A stretch of 64,000 bases of DNA from Membranipora membranacea (Eukaryota; Bryozoa; Gymnolaemata; Cheilostomatida; Membraniporidae), in assembly GCA_914767715.1 (NCBI GenBank), contig OU612072.1, forward strand, positions 12,958,001 through 13,022,000, given 5' to 3'. Shown piece after piece: positions 1-15,200 of this stretch; position 1 is the stretch's first letter; each line of letters begins with the position of its first letter. The notes under the pieces were generated by a model. That model had not been told where the DNA came from and ran no database searches. It was given only the letters and a program-made list of their open reading frames with translations. Both the position numbers and the translations under genes were made by a program.

Positions 1-299
1 CAGCTACTCCTGTTTATTGCTTTGTGTAGATGTAATTGTATAGTCCTACTCTGATTCTCATATTGTCACAATAGCAGCAAGCGTGCAAAATTCTTCCCTC
101 TGCCTTGCTTGTCAAAAGATAAAAATGTATAACATGAGAAGAAATGTTGTGATTCGAAGATACAGTCAATTTTTAAAGCACTTGTACTGATTTGATAGCG
201 TGCAAATATTGGTAAGTAGTAAGTGGAAATATGTGTCATGTTTAGTGTGGTAATTTCAAGTGTGCATTGATACTATGTATCTTATCTTATCTAAAACAG

Positions 300-3200
300 A
301 AGCAGATTAGACCAGGATCAGGTAGACTGAGAGGCTCGTCATCTGGACGGGGCTCAGCTGCAGGTGGGGACGCGGGTATACTACCCCTTTCTACCGAGGA
401 GGCACGTATGGTACGCAGGGTAAAGGAAGAGCATGCTAGGAGAGGAGGCTGGGTCAGGATATTCCCTACTCCTGAGTCCTGGGATCTCTATAGGTAGGCA
501 TTATAATATAAGAGCCATGAATTCCCAAATGGGCTGGCCATAGAACTCAAGCCTTCCATAAAACAAAGTTTAATTTAGCATCTTTGATCAAAACGCCCCA
601 AAATACACATGAATCGGGGCTAATCTGAAACCGCTGGCTTAGCTGCCCTCTTAAGGACTATATGACCAAAGGTTTGCTGCCTCGCATGTAAGCAAAATGG
701 TCTGATACATTAGCTGTGAGTAACTCATCGAAACTGCCACAGGTGTTTTATTCTGTTCTAAGGCAACTGTGAAATCTAAAACACGCATAACTTGGGCAAA
801 AATCCAAATGCATTTATGTCGGCTGCTATTCGATTACTTCCGTGTTTGGAAATATTGATCATTATCCATATATCTCTCAACCACTGATATATATTCATGG
901 ATTAGGGGAACATATCTGACCCTGAACAAGCGTATCGCATTTATGCGTGATTGCTGGAAACAATTTCTCATCTTGCATTTGTCCGAAAGTTCAGTAATTC
1001 TACAGCCAACCTCTTGTGAACATTCCTGGAAAAATACAATACAAATGCCAATACATCACTGAAATCTTTTTTATATTACAGTAATTTTCTACAGTATAAC
1101 TCCACTAATAACCAGGTACTACACCAGAGATTGTACCCAGAGAGGTATACAAGCTTCGCGGGCAGTGGGAAACCCCCGACAGCAAACACCGCCGCTTCAG
1201 CTAGACTAAGGTATAATTATAAGCTGTGTACAATTGTTCATATTTTATCAATTCGACCATTATATTTTGCGAGGACGCAACTCATCTTCAATATCTGTTT
1301 GCATAGTTTCAAAGTAACATCCATAGCTCCTAGTTTTCCTCAAAATGTGGCAAGACAAGTCAAGCCCAATCTTTACAAATTGACTTTATATTCGTCTAGG
1401 TTGAACATTCACACAATGCCGAGTCACAGTTTTGTATCGAATGGATCTATCGAGGTAAGTCTCATAGCCTGTTGTGTTTCATAGGTTTAAAAAGTGTTTG
1501 TCACAGCTCCGCCTTCCCCTTACACAAAATGTTTGGCTGATTGAAATATTAGGCTCCCAGAGCCAATACACCACATGCGCTGGAGCAGTTTTAGGAAACT
1601 ATGCTATTTGAGATTTAGATCTAACTATATTAATAGGCAGCAAAAGATTAATCTTTGTGTGTGTTACAATAATTATTGCTCCTGATAAAAAATCACAATT
1701 TTTGCTCTAGTGGCGTGCGCCTTGGTGTCCTGTTACTGCTAGATATATTTTCAACAGTAGCTGATGGATACAAACCACTTATGTCTCGTCCACAGGGTTG
1801 TATGACCGTCTCGCCTTTGGTCAAGAAAAACAAAAAGGTTCAGTCTGCTTGTTTAACCCTTGTCTTAACCAGGGCAGCATATATAGCTTGCTTGAATTGA
1901 GCGCTGGGGGTATATCTTGCTCGGAGCGGCAATTTAATTTGTGCTTTGGTTAAATTTGAGTTCAATGCTTTCAAAAAAATTCAAATTATTTTCTCAGTTA
2001 CTATTAATAGCCATGATCATACCAGCTCTCTATGCATGTTGCCACTGTCTTGTTTTCTTTGCGCTTGACCTAGAAATACTTATGAATCAATTGTTTGAAT
2101 TAATTATTACTACATATCATGTAATCTTTTGTGATCTCAGTACTGCTAATTGTTTTGGCTGTTGATTAAAAAAGCTTGTCCTGTCCTTGCCCTGTTTCAA
2201 CTAGGATTTCATGTTATCTTACATCACACTAGTGGTTTTTATTGTCAACAATCTGACTTGAAATGAAACGAAATATTAATTCTGTGCAACAAAAAGCGAG
2301 CAATTCAAATTTTTCAAACAGGTTGTAAATTCTCATCTTGTGAAACTTGGTTATAAAGTTTTTGAGTAAAGTACTTGAATGCAAAGTTCTCCCTTTATCA
2401 AAATATTGGCTTCCTAAACAAGTCTTAACACTATTTTCCCTTTGAACCTGGGTCATATTTAGATTCTCTTGTAATCAACGATATTCTAAATGTACAGATG
2501 TATGGCTCCACAAAGTCGTAATATAAAATAAAACATACTATAATGTAAATTCATTATATTTGCCAGTTACTTTAGGGTAAAACCTCCTACATAGCTAAGC
2601 CCGACACTGAATTAACTTTTGTAACATCTCTGAAGCATTATCTCTTCGATTTTTCAGATGGAGAAGTTCTTGACCAGTGGTATACAGAGAGCCATGCTTT
2701 ATGAGAGAAAACTCGGGGCACCGATGGTACCGAGAAGACGTAAAGTTAGAAAAGCTAAACCTGAGCCTGATCAAGGAGGTACACAGTCAATCACAATATG
2801 TTATAATGGTGTCCGGGAAAGAGTGTCTAATTTTATTTATAGTTTTATATGCAAGAAATGCTACGGCTGTTATCAGTGCATTCGTTTGAAGGGTTTTCAA
2901 AACTTGATTCATGTAATTATCATCTGATTTAGCAATAGCAATTAGTCAAATCTATTTTTGTTCTACAGAGACATAATCTTCTTTCCAATTGCACCTTGTG
3001 AACAAACACCCAAAAAAACTCCAGTAATTTGAAATCCTTGCAAGGATTGTCATCTTGGTCTGCCCTCGCCTGTTTCTAGGGTGAGATATTATGGCATCCC
3101 CTTATGAAAGACTATGATTTGTATAAGTCTGAAGAAGAATATAGCTATTCCATTTTGGGAATATTTATTTTTAGATTCTGACTCTGAAAGGGAAGGAGCT

Positions 3201-6200
3201 GCTGGTACAGTTCTCCAGCAGGGTGAGAAACAAACGGACAAGGCAGCTGTCTCGTCTCAAGAAAAAACTGAAGCTGAAATTCCTACACAGGCTAATGTAT
3301 CAGAAACTTTGCCTGAAAACCAAGGGAGACAATTACAACAAAATCAAAACAAAAACATTGCCAGTAGTGTTGCTAAAAATAGTAACAAGCCGGTAGCCAT
3401 GGTTGAACCGGTGCAGCATCACAGGGAAAGTCGGGAGGTGGATAGCGCGTCCCCGCCTGCCTCACCTCAGCAGGATGAGGTTTCACAACCAGCAGAGCCT
3501 CCCAAAGAGAAGCCTAAATTTGACTTAATTACAGAACTCAAAAGAGGATGCCTACTTACGTGAGTTGTTGAAGGACTTTATCGATGCATGCTCATAGTTC
3601 AGAGTGGTTGATAAGCTATATGGATGTTTGCTTGTCATTGAGAGCTTACATGTTTTATCTTTACAAGCAATGGCTTTCCTGATAGTCGACAAATGTGCTC
3701 AAGTTAGGCCAAGAATTAAAGCTAGCCCACAATCTGACATCTTGAAATCCTAAATTCCCTCATAGTTGTTTATTTGAATTCTAAGTGTTTAGAGAAAAGT
3801 GGCCAGCCTTAGCCCTGTGCATATTTTATCCTGTAAGGTTTTCCAACATGTTGAGCAATACATGTCAAAGGTGCAGCTTTAAAGCTTCCAGCGGTTTTTG
3901 CTTATATAATTGTTTCTCTAGGCAGTGCCTAACGTTTTAACAGTATCAATACTACACTCATGCTTATTAATAGATTTGTGATGTAAATCGAAGCCTTTTC
4001 TGTTGCAGGAAAGCTCAGGCAAGATTTTCCTTTGCTTCTTATCTGACTCGAGTGCAATACAGACTAATGTCTGAGACAAGTAAGAATGTCGGGGCTGAGG
4101 ACCTGGAGCTAGCTAATGAACAAATGGTTTGTATCTCCCTACTAAGTCTGGACATTCGTTAGTGACTCTGAAATAAGATGATTCGTTGGTTGATACCTCT
4201 GCGTTTTAGCTTGAGTACTAAATCAGGGTATTGAAGGGGTTGTGTGGCAACCTGCCTGCTTCCCAATACACACTAGCTTGGGTACTCAATCTAATATTGT
4301 GCCAATACTGCAGCGTGTTTAGTTGCGTCGTGGCAGCGTATTTTTTTCTAATGTTGTCGGTCATGTACACAGTAAAGCGGACAAGAATCCTTTCGTTTAA
4401 TATTCACAAGTTTTTAGTTATTTTCATACATATGCCCAGGTCAACCCAAAACTGTTAGTCAGGGTCAAAGAAAATCGAGTCTTATTTTACACTTACAATT
4501 TTTCTCTCAGGATTTGGTGCTGCGTTTTCTGAAGAGAGCTGCTGTGAATCTGTCTCAGCCGTTTAAAGTTGTCGTGCCGTCTCGAAGACTTCCTGTCAAT
4601 GATCGACGGAGGATTCTTGCTAAACAGGTCAGTAATGGTCAAAACAGACTTAGTGGCTGTCACCTCAGAGGTTTGCACAATGTCACCATTGTTAACATAT
4701 ATACTGACAGCAGTCTCAGCTGATCCTCAGGGGTTTGATAGGCGGTTGCAACCTCAGAGTGCAGAGTGGTATGCATGACGCCAATTACTAAGATATAAGC
4801 CTCAGCTGATCCTCAGAGGATTAATTAATATGTATTTAAAAAACTCATTGAGGATCCGCTGAAGTTGCAACCTCGTCAGAGTGTTTAGACCATTGGTCTA
4901 CTATTATTAACAATAATACCCGATGGACAAAATGTGTTCTCTGAGGTTCAAATGTAGGATTGTCACTGTCAACAGTGTTTGAAATGATATATAAAATTGA
5001 AAATGAAAATGAAAAATACAAATGGATTGAAACTGAAGAGAGACACAGCGGATATTGCTGTCAAAAGAGAATCTCTTACAACCTTAAATGACTTGTCACA
5101 AGATTGTAACCACTCATACCAAGACGAATGAACAAATCTCAACTGCATCAAATTTTACCCCTCTAACTAAGCTTGCATTGAACACAACCAAAGACAACCA
5201 ATTCATTCAATGACAGTTTCAAACCATTTTTAATTCAAAAAATAGCCAAGCCTGCATGTCATCATGAATATCTAGATATTGAGGGGAAGCCAATTTCAGT
5301 ATTGATAAGAACAGACAACTTGATGGTCAGCCGATCATGGTGAACTAACATGAAAGATGTAAGGGAATTTTTTTTCTGAGGAAATAAAACTGCAAGAAAT
5401 ATTGCGTGATATTATATCTTACACAGCCAATTGATTGGCATTTCCTGGCAAATATGCTCTTAACAAAAGAACAGAAGCTCTGATTGATTGGTATTTTTTT
5501 CAAAATAATGGAAATTAAAACTAAATTTGATCAGTTTTAGTTTCGCATGATGATTTTTATTCAGTTTCCTTGTATATAGTATCTATAATGTGCAATAAAA
5601 ACGATTGTTCACATAATTGACGCGTTGAATTAACATTAAAATAATAATAAAAAATATAAGTTGTTTCTCATATCAATTTGCTAAACTTTATAGAATATAT
5701 AGATCAAGCAGGAGTTGGGTAATTGTGTTTATTCACAGTCGAATTCAGAAGGTGGTCTGTCTAAGAAGGACCCACCATCTGAGCCTCCAGAGTAGCACTG
5801 CTGTCGTACCTGCTGTACATAGTCACAGCCAAGCGTTGCGTTAGAACAGGCGTTGATTCCGGCAGAGTAGATTCTTCCATAGTCGTGACATTTGAGGTGT
5901 ACGTTCTCGATGCCAAGGTCCTGAGAGCAGTTTCCCTGATAAGCCCACATGTACTTTTTGAGACACCATCTGGCGCATGTGTCATCAAAAGCGCACGTTA
6001 TCCAAGACCAACCTACAATATTGACAACATGACCAAGTGTCAGAATTTGAATCACAACATTAATGATAGTAAAAGCGGCGTCAACAAGTTACTTTTAATT
6101 AATTTTAATAATAATTAAAAACCCTCAGTATATATGGAAAATGAATAAATAAACATAATATAAGTTTGGCACGATATTGTTTTGAATTTGTAGCCTGTCC

Positions 6201-9200
6201 TGACTGAGGTTAGTTACCGAAGAAAATTATCTGGCTTATATTTATTTAGTCATATTTATCCCAAATGGCGATTCATGCATCAAACCAAAACTTTGTAAAA
6301 GTTCCTATTGCCTTGGTTCTTACCTAAGGTGGAGGGTATTTCACAGGCGTTGTAGAAGTCCAAGCTGATGCGGAAGCGTCCACACTTTGCGGTACCCTCG
6401 TCATCCTCACAAGAGAACTGTGGTCCATTCTCAATCTGAATACAAATTAAAATGTGCCAATAACGTCAGCCATAAATATCAAATTGTTTGACCAAGGAGG
6501 AATAGAACCCTTGGTTTGACACGTAAATAGGTTTGATTTATCTATTTATCTATAGAGTTTTTCTAAAAAGTGTACAGATAAAAAACATAATTATTTTATA
6601 GGTAACTTGTTGACCTCTGAAAACTATTGACTATTGTATGAGCTTTTAATTACCACACACAAATTGACTATCCTGTTGTTTTCAATCAGAATCTAGATGG
6701 AATATCACATCACAGAGTAAGGATATAAATCCTTACTCTGTGATCACATGCACTTCGCATAATATTAAATAGCAGAATTGCTACAATCCACTAGACGTGA
6801 AAGATGTATCTATCTCAAATACTTTACGTAACTCATAAAAAAAAGGATTCTCATGCAATTAATACTCTTAGACGTACATCTGCAATGCAATCAAGACAGC
6901 TCTCCGTGATAAGAGCATAGTTCACTCCAACTAGCACCATCACAAAACAGACTAACAACACTTTCAACATTTTGATGATAGAGATATTTTTGTCGGTCCA
7001 AATATACAGCTTGGCAGCAAACTCTCAAATGACAGCAGGGCGCTGTTTGATTTATTCCAAAACAATATCCACTGTGTCTGGTCGTACCTCAGAAAACAAG
7101 GAGCGTAAGTTTTAAATGTGGTGACAACACAGCCTGAATTAAACGAACAAAATCAGCTCCTAATTATACCAGCTGATATCATGTTGCAAAGTCAAGTTAT
7201 TGAGGTAATCAGGGATGAGTTTATTTCTATCCGGCCCTTGTAATAGGAGATGGAATTTGGCCTTGGCAGCCTGTAATGCCTCTAGGGTGAAAGATTTCTA
7301 AAGCCGAAACTAAGAGATGTAATTATTTAAATATTTTTTGAAACAGCTAGCAGGTAATTTTCTATTATTCCTTTGCCTATTCAACTTGGACCTTTGAATA
7401 CAAAAGTTATGTCATTAATTGAAATGAGTAGACCTGATTGTATACAAAATAAACAGAAATTTGATTTTTCGAAGCTGCTTTTTATTTCACAATGGAAAAC
7501 GTTATTTAATCAATGCTCAATAGAATGTAATTAGGTATCTCTGTTGGGGACATACCCTTCAACCTTACAATGTGTATTATTGTCAAAACTTGGGTATCCT
7601 GCGCTCTTAGGAACTTGTTGAACAGGTTTTGCTTGTGGTGTGTCTTTGGCTGGGGTTAGCAGTTCTCTTATTATCTTATAAACATGGCATAAAGCTTCAA
7701 AAATGATTTTAAAATGGTGTGCAACAACGTTGCGTATCACAATTATTGCTATGAGAACATGGTTAAAGGTAAAATAAATCAAGACTTAAAAATGTCCTTG
7801 ATTATGATATTACAATAATGAAACATTAATCCTAATGATTCAAATTAGTATTTATTAGAAACTTGAGCAAGTATTTTTTATAAATCTCGGTATAACAATG
7901 AGAGCATCTAGCAATCTTTGGCAGATGAAGGTCGTTTGACTGCAAATGGGTTGCTTGGACCGCTCTTCACATAACAGTTATCTTTGATTCTCTCGACATA
8001 ACCGCATGATGCCTTACTGGCGCAACCGAATGGTCCCGAATTGTGAAGTCGTCCAAAGTCGTGACACTTTAGCTGTTTCTCTGTGATACCGCTTCCTAGA
8101 TCTGCTATGCAGAGCTGTTGGTACCTCTTCATGTACTCTTTGATGCACAAGCGAGCACATTTATCATCAAACGCACATTCCTTCCATTCTAAAAGTAAAA
8201 ATGGAAATGTTGATGAATTTAAGAAAATGGTGGATTTTGTCTCAATTTGCAGTAAAGATGAATTAATGTCTTCCTGGTATGCCTGTGCTTAATTATTATA
8301 CTGCTTGACAACGCCTATAGATTGATCGCCCAAAAGTTGTGTTCCTGGGTTACCAACTTTTCATCATCAAACATGTTTGGGGTTGCTGGTGGATAATGTT
8401 ATGCTGTCACAATGACTAAATCTAGACAAGGTAGCACTTGTCTTCATTCGTCAGCGGTGAAGCTGATACCTATCTGGACAAGTATGTGGCTAGATTTGTG
8501 ATGGTGATGTTCACATTGAATAATAATTTCCTACTACTGGTAACAGTTACTAGGCCACAGTTTTGAGAAGCCAAATCACCAACAGGTCGACGACTTGAAC
8601 ATGACCCACTTCTCCCATAAATCTAAACAGCCCTGATTGGGAACTGGGCTAAATTGCTACTTGGGCAACTGTAACAATGCGTTCTAAAATTGCGAAACCA
8701 TAAAATTGTCATCTGCAAACAATTTGTGGTAGGGTGATGAGTAATTTACCTGCCCCTCCTCTTAATCTCCTTAGAGAAGTCGTATCTGCTGATGGGAGTG
8801 AATAATGACTAAATTGGAGAGCCAATAAGTTTTTAATAATGTCTTCAAACCACCTTGTTATCTATTTTGGTAAAAATGGCCATAATCTGTTGATGTTCAC
8901 ACAGATTACAGATTCTTCTCTTCAAAATTAAGTAATTCACAATAATTGTGACATCCAGACAATTTATTATTAAAGATTAGCCAGGTGCTAAACCAATTTG
9001 TCTCAATTTCAAAGACAATCAACTATTCTTTGATAGGTCTGGTATGCCTTGTCAACAAATAAATCATAAAATGTTTTATTTAGAACCCTGACCGGAGCAA
9101 TTCACTGGCCTCCACTAAATTTAGATACCTTTTCTAAGAAAACTATTATTGTCAGGCAATAAAGTGGAAAACATGTAATCAGGCACACGCGATAAGAGAA

Positions 9201-12200
9201 TAACTTCTCGAGTAGCAATGACAACCGCTACGGCTTCTCTTGAACTCTCTTTCCTAGGAAAATTGTGAACCTAGGTTTTTGTACAGTAACTTGATGGCGA
9301 GCATAGTGCTCCATATTTCAACATTTTGACTTGATCATCATTTAGAATTCATAATGAAGGAAAGAATCAGATGATCTGCTTCAATGAAGGTCTATTGACA
9401 GCCTAAAAGGGCAAGGGGGCGAACCTATCAAGGGGCCAAGCTGGTTTAAGATATCTCACCTCTATTGGCCAGCTGATCGCTGAATGCGCTACAGTCTGTA
9501 AAGTACATCTGTTTTATTTGATATTTTCCACATGATAAGGTTCCTCCGTCCATGTTACATGAATCCATATTCCCTGCTTCCACCTGAAATTGTGAACTTG
9601 TAATATTGGAGGCAATATGAGAAGTGAAATTTATAAGGAGTTCCATATTTCACTTCTATCCATCCCAAATATCAACAAGATAAACCACAAGCGACAAAAT
9701 ACTTTGCAGCGTTGAGATGACTGCGATAATATTAGGATTTGTTTGCGATATTGAAATTTTTTTCGCTATTGCGGAAAGGCTATAATTTTGGCTAAATCTG
9801 AAGTAGGTTGATATTTCATTGAAAAGCCAAGAAGTTTTCACCAAAAAAAGTTGACATAGGTGAAAAGTCAGGACTGATCAGTTGGGGATAGCATTGCAAT
9901 TGAGATATACCCAGAAAATGTGATCAAATACATAAGAATATAATACATATACCTTCCAGCAGTCACAACCCTGCCATCAGAACTTGTTTTATTTTGTCCG
10001 GTAACAACTCATACTAGATTTGACAGAATGAATGTCGGTTAAAATCGGAAGTTTTCGTCTCTGTCCAAAGACTGATTAATCGAGGTGCCTCAAGGGTGCG
10101 GCTGCCATATTCGGCACCAAGTTTTCTCAGTATGTAGGCAGGTCAGAGCACACCTTGGGCACAGTGCCCAGTAGTCAGCAGACTGCAGCAAGACTCAAAC
10201 CCAGAATCTATAACACTAGAGTTTTTGAGGGCAGGCACTCTAACCAACTGAGCCACCTCCCTCTCTTCTGAATATAATCATCTCACTTACCAGTCCGATA
10301 CAGTCGATGCATGTCTCGGTTATGCCTCCTGTCGTTACATTTATAACCATTAATAAAACAACCAAATACTTCATCCTCATTCCTCCTCTTACACTTGCTC
10401 CTCCGCTACTGGTAATACAACTCTGATCTAGTTTGATAGATTCACAACATATTATAGAATGCGGAATTTTACATATCATCTCATCAATATCTGTTATATA
10501 GCCGAGTGAGTGTGGTTACATGGTACCACTGCCAGGGGTGTATTATGCCTACTGAGCACCATTTCTGTGATCAGAAGACATTGGTTTGGGGTTAATAACC
10601 TCACTAATCCACCACTACCTGTAATATCTTGTCACAATGTTGTGTGGGTGGGTGTATCTAGTTGGTTTTTTATGGTACGGTGGTTTGAGATAATTATAGG
10701 CTTAAGATATTTTTCGATTTTGTGTCGTCAATATATAATCTCAAAAGCTCAATCCTACAATTAAGGTCGATGAGACATCTTATTTCTAGAAGAACACCTG
10801 CCATAAATTAATCGAATCAGGCTCTGGAAGAAGTTGTATCTCTTACTCTGCTAGCAGATCTGTTGACTGCAAGATTGCCGCTATTTGTTTTAGGAATTCT
10901 TGTGGCCTCTGCTTTGCTGCAGTGGTTATAGTCTGACTGAGATTAAGTGCTCAGAGCAAAAAGGTTATTTGTTGAAGATGGTAATCATCTGTGATGACAC
11001 CAGATGTTCTACCATAAGGAGAACATAATCATGATTGTAAACCAATCTGCTGACAATAAATAGCCCTGCTATCATGAATAATGACTCGAAACTTCATAAA
11101 TTTCAATTTAAAAGTGAATGAATTTAGATTTCAGGAAGTGAATACTGTTGTTATCTTTTTTCTAGGCTGTCTTGGAAATCACAGTTTAGAAATATAGCCG
11201 TACAACACTTGATAGTTTTAAGCGATTTAAAATCTATCAACCCAATCACTCAATCTCGGTTGTGAAATTGGAAAGCAATTGAAACCCTTCAGTTTCACTT
11301 GATGTTTTGTCAAAATTACTCACTGATGTGCCAATAATGTGTTGTCGTTGGAAGATAGGCTAACATTGTTTGAATCATAAACTGCCAAAATTTAGGTGGG
11401 AAGGAAATAATTTATTACAAAAAACTGAGTGTTAAAACTGACTCATTACCCTCGAGAAACTTGCAACAGAAAAGCCTTTTTAGCAACAATTCATTTGTTT
11501 ATTCAAATGATAATGAAGAAAATATAGCGCAGGCTTTGTAATTCACCAGGTGGAAAGACAAAAAGACATCAGATGTTTATGCTTGCATGAATTATGGGCA
11601 ACTTCTAATGCTGAAATCATTGTAAACTGAAAGTTAATGGTTAGATTTGTGCTGAAGTTGAAGAGTTGACCCTAACTGACTGTCACAGCAATGAACCCAA
11701 GTTCATCAGGCACCTTCCAGTTTAACATATTGATAGTCAATTATGGTCCAGATTTGTTAGTTCTATTCAATCCTCTATTAGTCACACTGACCATTATTCA
11801 AGTACTTAGCCAAGGGATAAAGATATCGACGAAAAAAATCTTCAAAAGAATCGAAAGTTGATAATATTATAAATAGGCAATATCTGAAGACTTTACGGAC
11901 AGTCGTTAGTGGAGGCTGGTCGAGGGGTTGTGGTCAGAGTGGAAGTGCCTTTCTTGTAGCATTGCTGTCTTATCTTTGTAACATATGCACATGTCGCAGT
12001 CTTTGAGCAACCTCTGGGTCCTCCGTTGTGTAGCCTGCCATAGTCATGACATTTCAGCTGCCCAGTCGTGATTCCATTTCCGAGATCATTTGCACATCCA
12101 TTATCGTATCTGGCCATATATTTTTTAATGCAACGCCGGGCGCATGCATCGTCGAATGCACAGGTCTTCCAATCTGCAAATATTATTACAACAGTCATTG

Positions 12201-15200
12201 TCAAACTGAGACGATTTTTTATTAAGGTTCCTGAAAATTTGTGAGTCTGAATTAAAATCCCTTGTGTGCTCTGTTGACAGTTATCAAACTTGTAATCACT
12301 GTTCCTAGAAGTCAATTACAGCATGAAGCTTAAAATTTATTTCCCTCTCTGCTCAAGAACTGTGTAAAAGTGTATAAAAATAAAAACCCATTATTAGTCT
12401 GCACAGTAGCAAAATATATTACTTAATAAAACCACTCACCTGTTCCTTCATTGCAGTCTGTCCAATATGCTTCTTTCAGCTGGTATTTACCACATGACAG
12501 AGATCCAGCATCCATGTTACAGGAGCTAGTAGGTCCGTTCTCTAGCTGTAAACCAAGAGAGTTAAAATGTTTTTACGATAACTAACAAGTCAATTAACTG
12601 GTCACTTGTATATCAAATTTGAACCATTAAAACCACTGAACCACTCAACTGAAATATCAAAAACCCAAGATGAATCTACCAGTACCCAGCAACCAAGAAA
12701 AATATGTCTAATTCCTCACATTTTGGCTGCAAGGTAATTCAAAATGTTGATTTTTGCACCGATCTGACCAATTTGGCCTCAACTGAAAACAAGAAAATAA
12801 TGGCAATGCATTAATTCCCGAGAAAGATGATTAAAAAAGTAAAATAATACCTTTCCGATACAATCGATGCATGAGTTAGAGATCCCTGCTGCACATTCAG
12901 GCACAATGAACACAAGTACAATGAGTAAATGCAACCTCATCCTGCTAATGGACATCCAGTGTCTCGTCTCAATTAGAAAAACTCGACTTGATTCTGTCAC
13001 AGAACAGAGTAGAACTATATTTAGCATACATTGACCCTCTCATATTTATACTCACACAACCAGGAAGAACTGTTAATTGCATGTTACTTGAGATAGGATT
13101 GCACTCAGCCTAAGTTATGTAAGATGTAACCTACTATTGAAGTTAAACCAAGGAAGATAGTTTAGCTGAGGTAAAATGCAGTTGTATTCAGGAATTCTTT
13201 TCATAACCAAGTTCAAACCTTCCTTGCGTAACAACCGATTTTCCTTTAATTCCATACTGATTGGTTGCTTACCAATCCCCCCCCCCCCTACCCTTCAACA
13301 GCATGTCTCCTCTGTAGGATTCAACTCTTGTTATGCAGCATAATAAATGACATAATGGTATTGACTTAAGCTTCCCCGAAATGGGCGGGTTAGCTTGCGA
13401 AAGTTAATCTTATTATCGATAAAGAGGAAGTAAGTCAGTAAGAAAAGTGATGCAATAGTTTAATATGTGGATCCGGTTATAGATTAAGTAACAAATCTTA
13501 GACAAAATCTATTTTTCTTTTCAATCATGAGTCCATTCGGATGTAATCTCTAATCACACCCTTGCTTTCAAGTGTAACATGAGGAAATTTTGACCATCAT
13601 GGAACCATTGCCACAGCTAATCATTGCTGTGGAAAATACCAGCGCCAGTGGTAACGATCATAAGCATAGTTAAACCTAACCATTCACTCTTAATTAACAG
13701 GTACATCTATAATTCTACATGTAGTTGTGTACCTAAGGTGTTTGAGTTCTCTCAGAGTCAATGTATCAATTGTATATATCCGATGAACTCAGTGATCTAG
13801 GCGTACAAAGCTTTGTTGTTCTCTGAAAGCCTTGCTTTCTGTATTCCAGGGATGTAATCTGCCAAAATGTTGGTGGCACAAAAGTGTCCAAACTACAAAG
13901 TGAGAAAATTTTATTGATATTTTAATCGATGAAATGCACTGTCAATAGAGTGACATTCAATAGAGGGAGGATCATTACAAAGTCCCAACGCCCATTTCTT
14001 TTCTTCAATGTAATTATTGTAACCGCACCCTGTTACTAAAATCGGACACAAGGAAGTTTTTATGGGACACAAATAATCATCAAGGAAAAATTACCAGTCC
14101 AGATATAACCCTATCAAACCATTAACATAGGCTATAGTAGTTCTCTTCTCTCGGATATATATATATATTATTTCAATGAATCTATAAATTTCTGAAAACC
14201 AATGGAACATCAGTAAAAAAACTCCTTGCACTAGAAATCTGGTGGGTAAACAATAGGGTATTATTGAGCCTGTTTTCTTTGCCTATCATTTATGGACATT
14301 GGGCAAGTGTGCATTCTTTGAGTTTGCTAATCTCAGGTTTTTCTTGCCAGTGGTAGGTAACTTATAATGGCAAAGCAACCACTTAGTAATTAATTGATCC
14401 ATACAGTGTGCATATGAGTCAAATTTTATTTTATAGAATAATAAATACAGTAAAACAGCAGAACTCATGAGATAATTATGTCATTTTTCTTTAGTTGTAA
14501 ACTTTATTGTAAACTGATAGCTGGAATGATAAACATCAGTCGCCTCGTATGGTTTGCTTGCTGCTCATTTTGGTGTTGATTTTCCCATACAAAGGAAAAC
14601 TGCATGCAGCGTTGCAGGACAGTAATCCAGTCGCATAACACCAGTTTTTAATGCTCTGAGTGTGTCGTTTTTCAAATAGTGCGTATGTTTAGCTTTCCTT
14701 TATAATATCATGAAAATCATCTGTATAAGGTTATATATCGTGTAAAGCAAAAGTTAACTCCTTCAAGTATCATCAAAAAGGTGCGTAGTTCTTAAAAAAA
14801 ACTTTTTTTGTCATAGATGGAGTCAATACAAAACCACCATAAAAAATCAGATCGATACGAACAGTCAAAGTCAGTTTTTGAGGCGTCTGCTAAATTGAAA
14901 AAGTACTGTATTTACAATGATAGTTATATACAGGTGATATAAGGGATATTGCAACCGTTGTTGGCCACATCTCGGCTATTTATGATAGCAGACCCATGTA
15001 AACTTGTAGATCCACTAATTATGACATGCTCTTTCAGATTTAGAATGTTTTGAAACCATATCATCATTTTTTGATCACTTTCCCTTTTTTACGTTGTTAT
15101 CACTTTTTATATGGTTGGTCATTCACTCAATACTTGAGATATCGTGCTGACATTATACCAAAAACTGACCAAGGTATGTATGAATCTGATTGCAGAGTTT

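Noticed and set aside
7531-7782. 83-codon minus-strand frame ending in a Pro/Lys-rich segment
   Set aside because: No signal peptide, no lysozyme motif and no splice partner in phase; it lies between two complete lysozyme genes and looks random.
13280-13290. Poly-C run (also at 36730 and poly-G at 38878)
   Set aside because: Simple homopolymer tracts, possibly with length errors; no function inferred.
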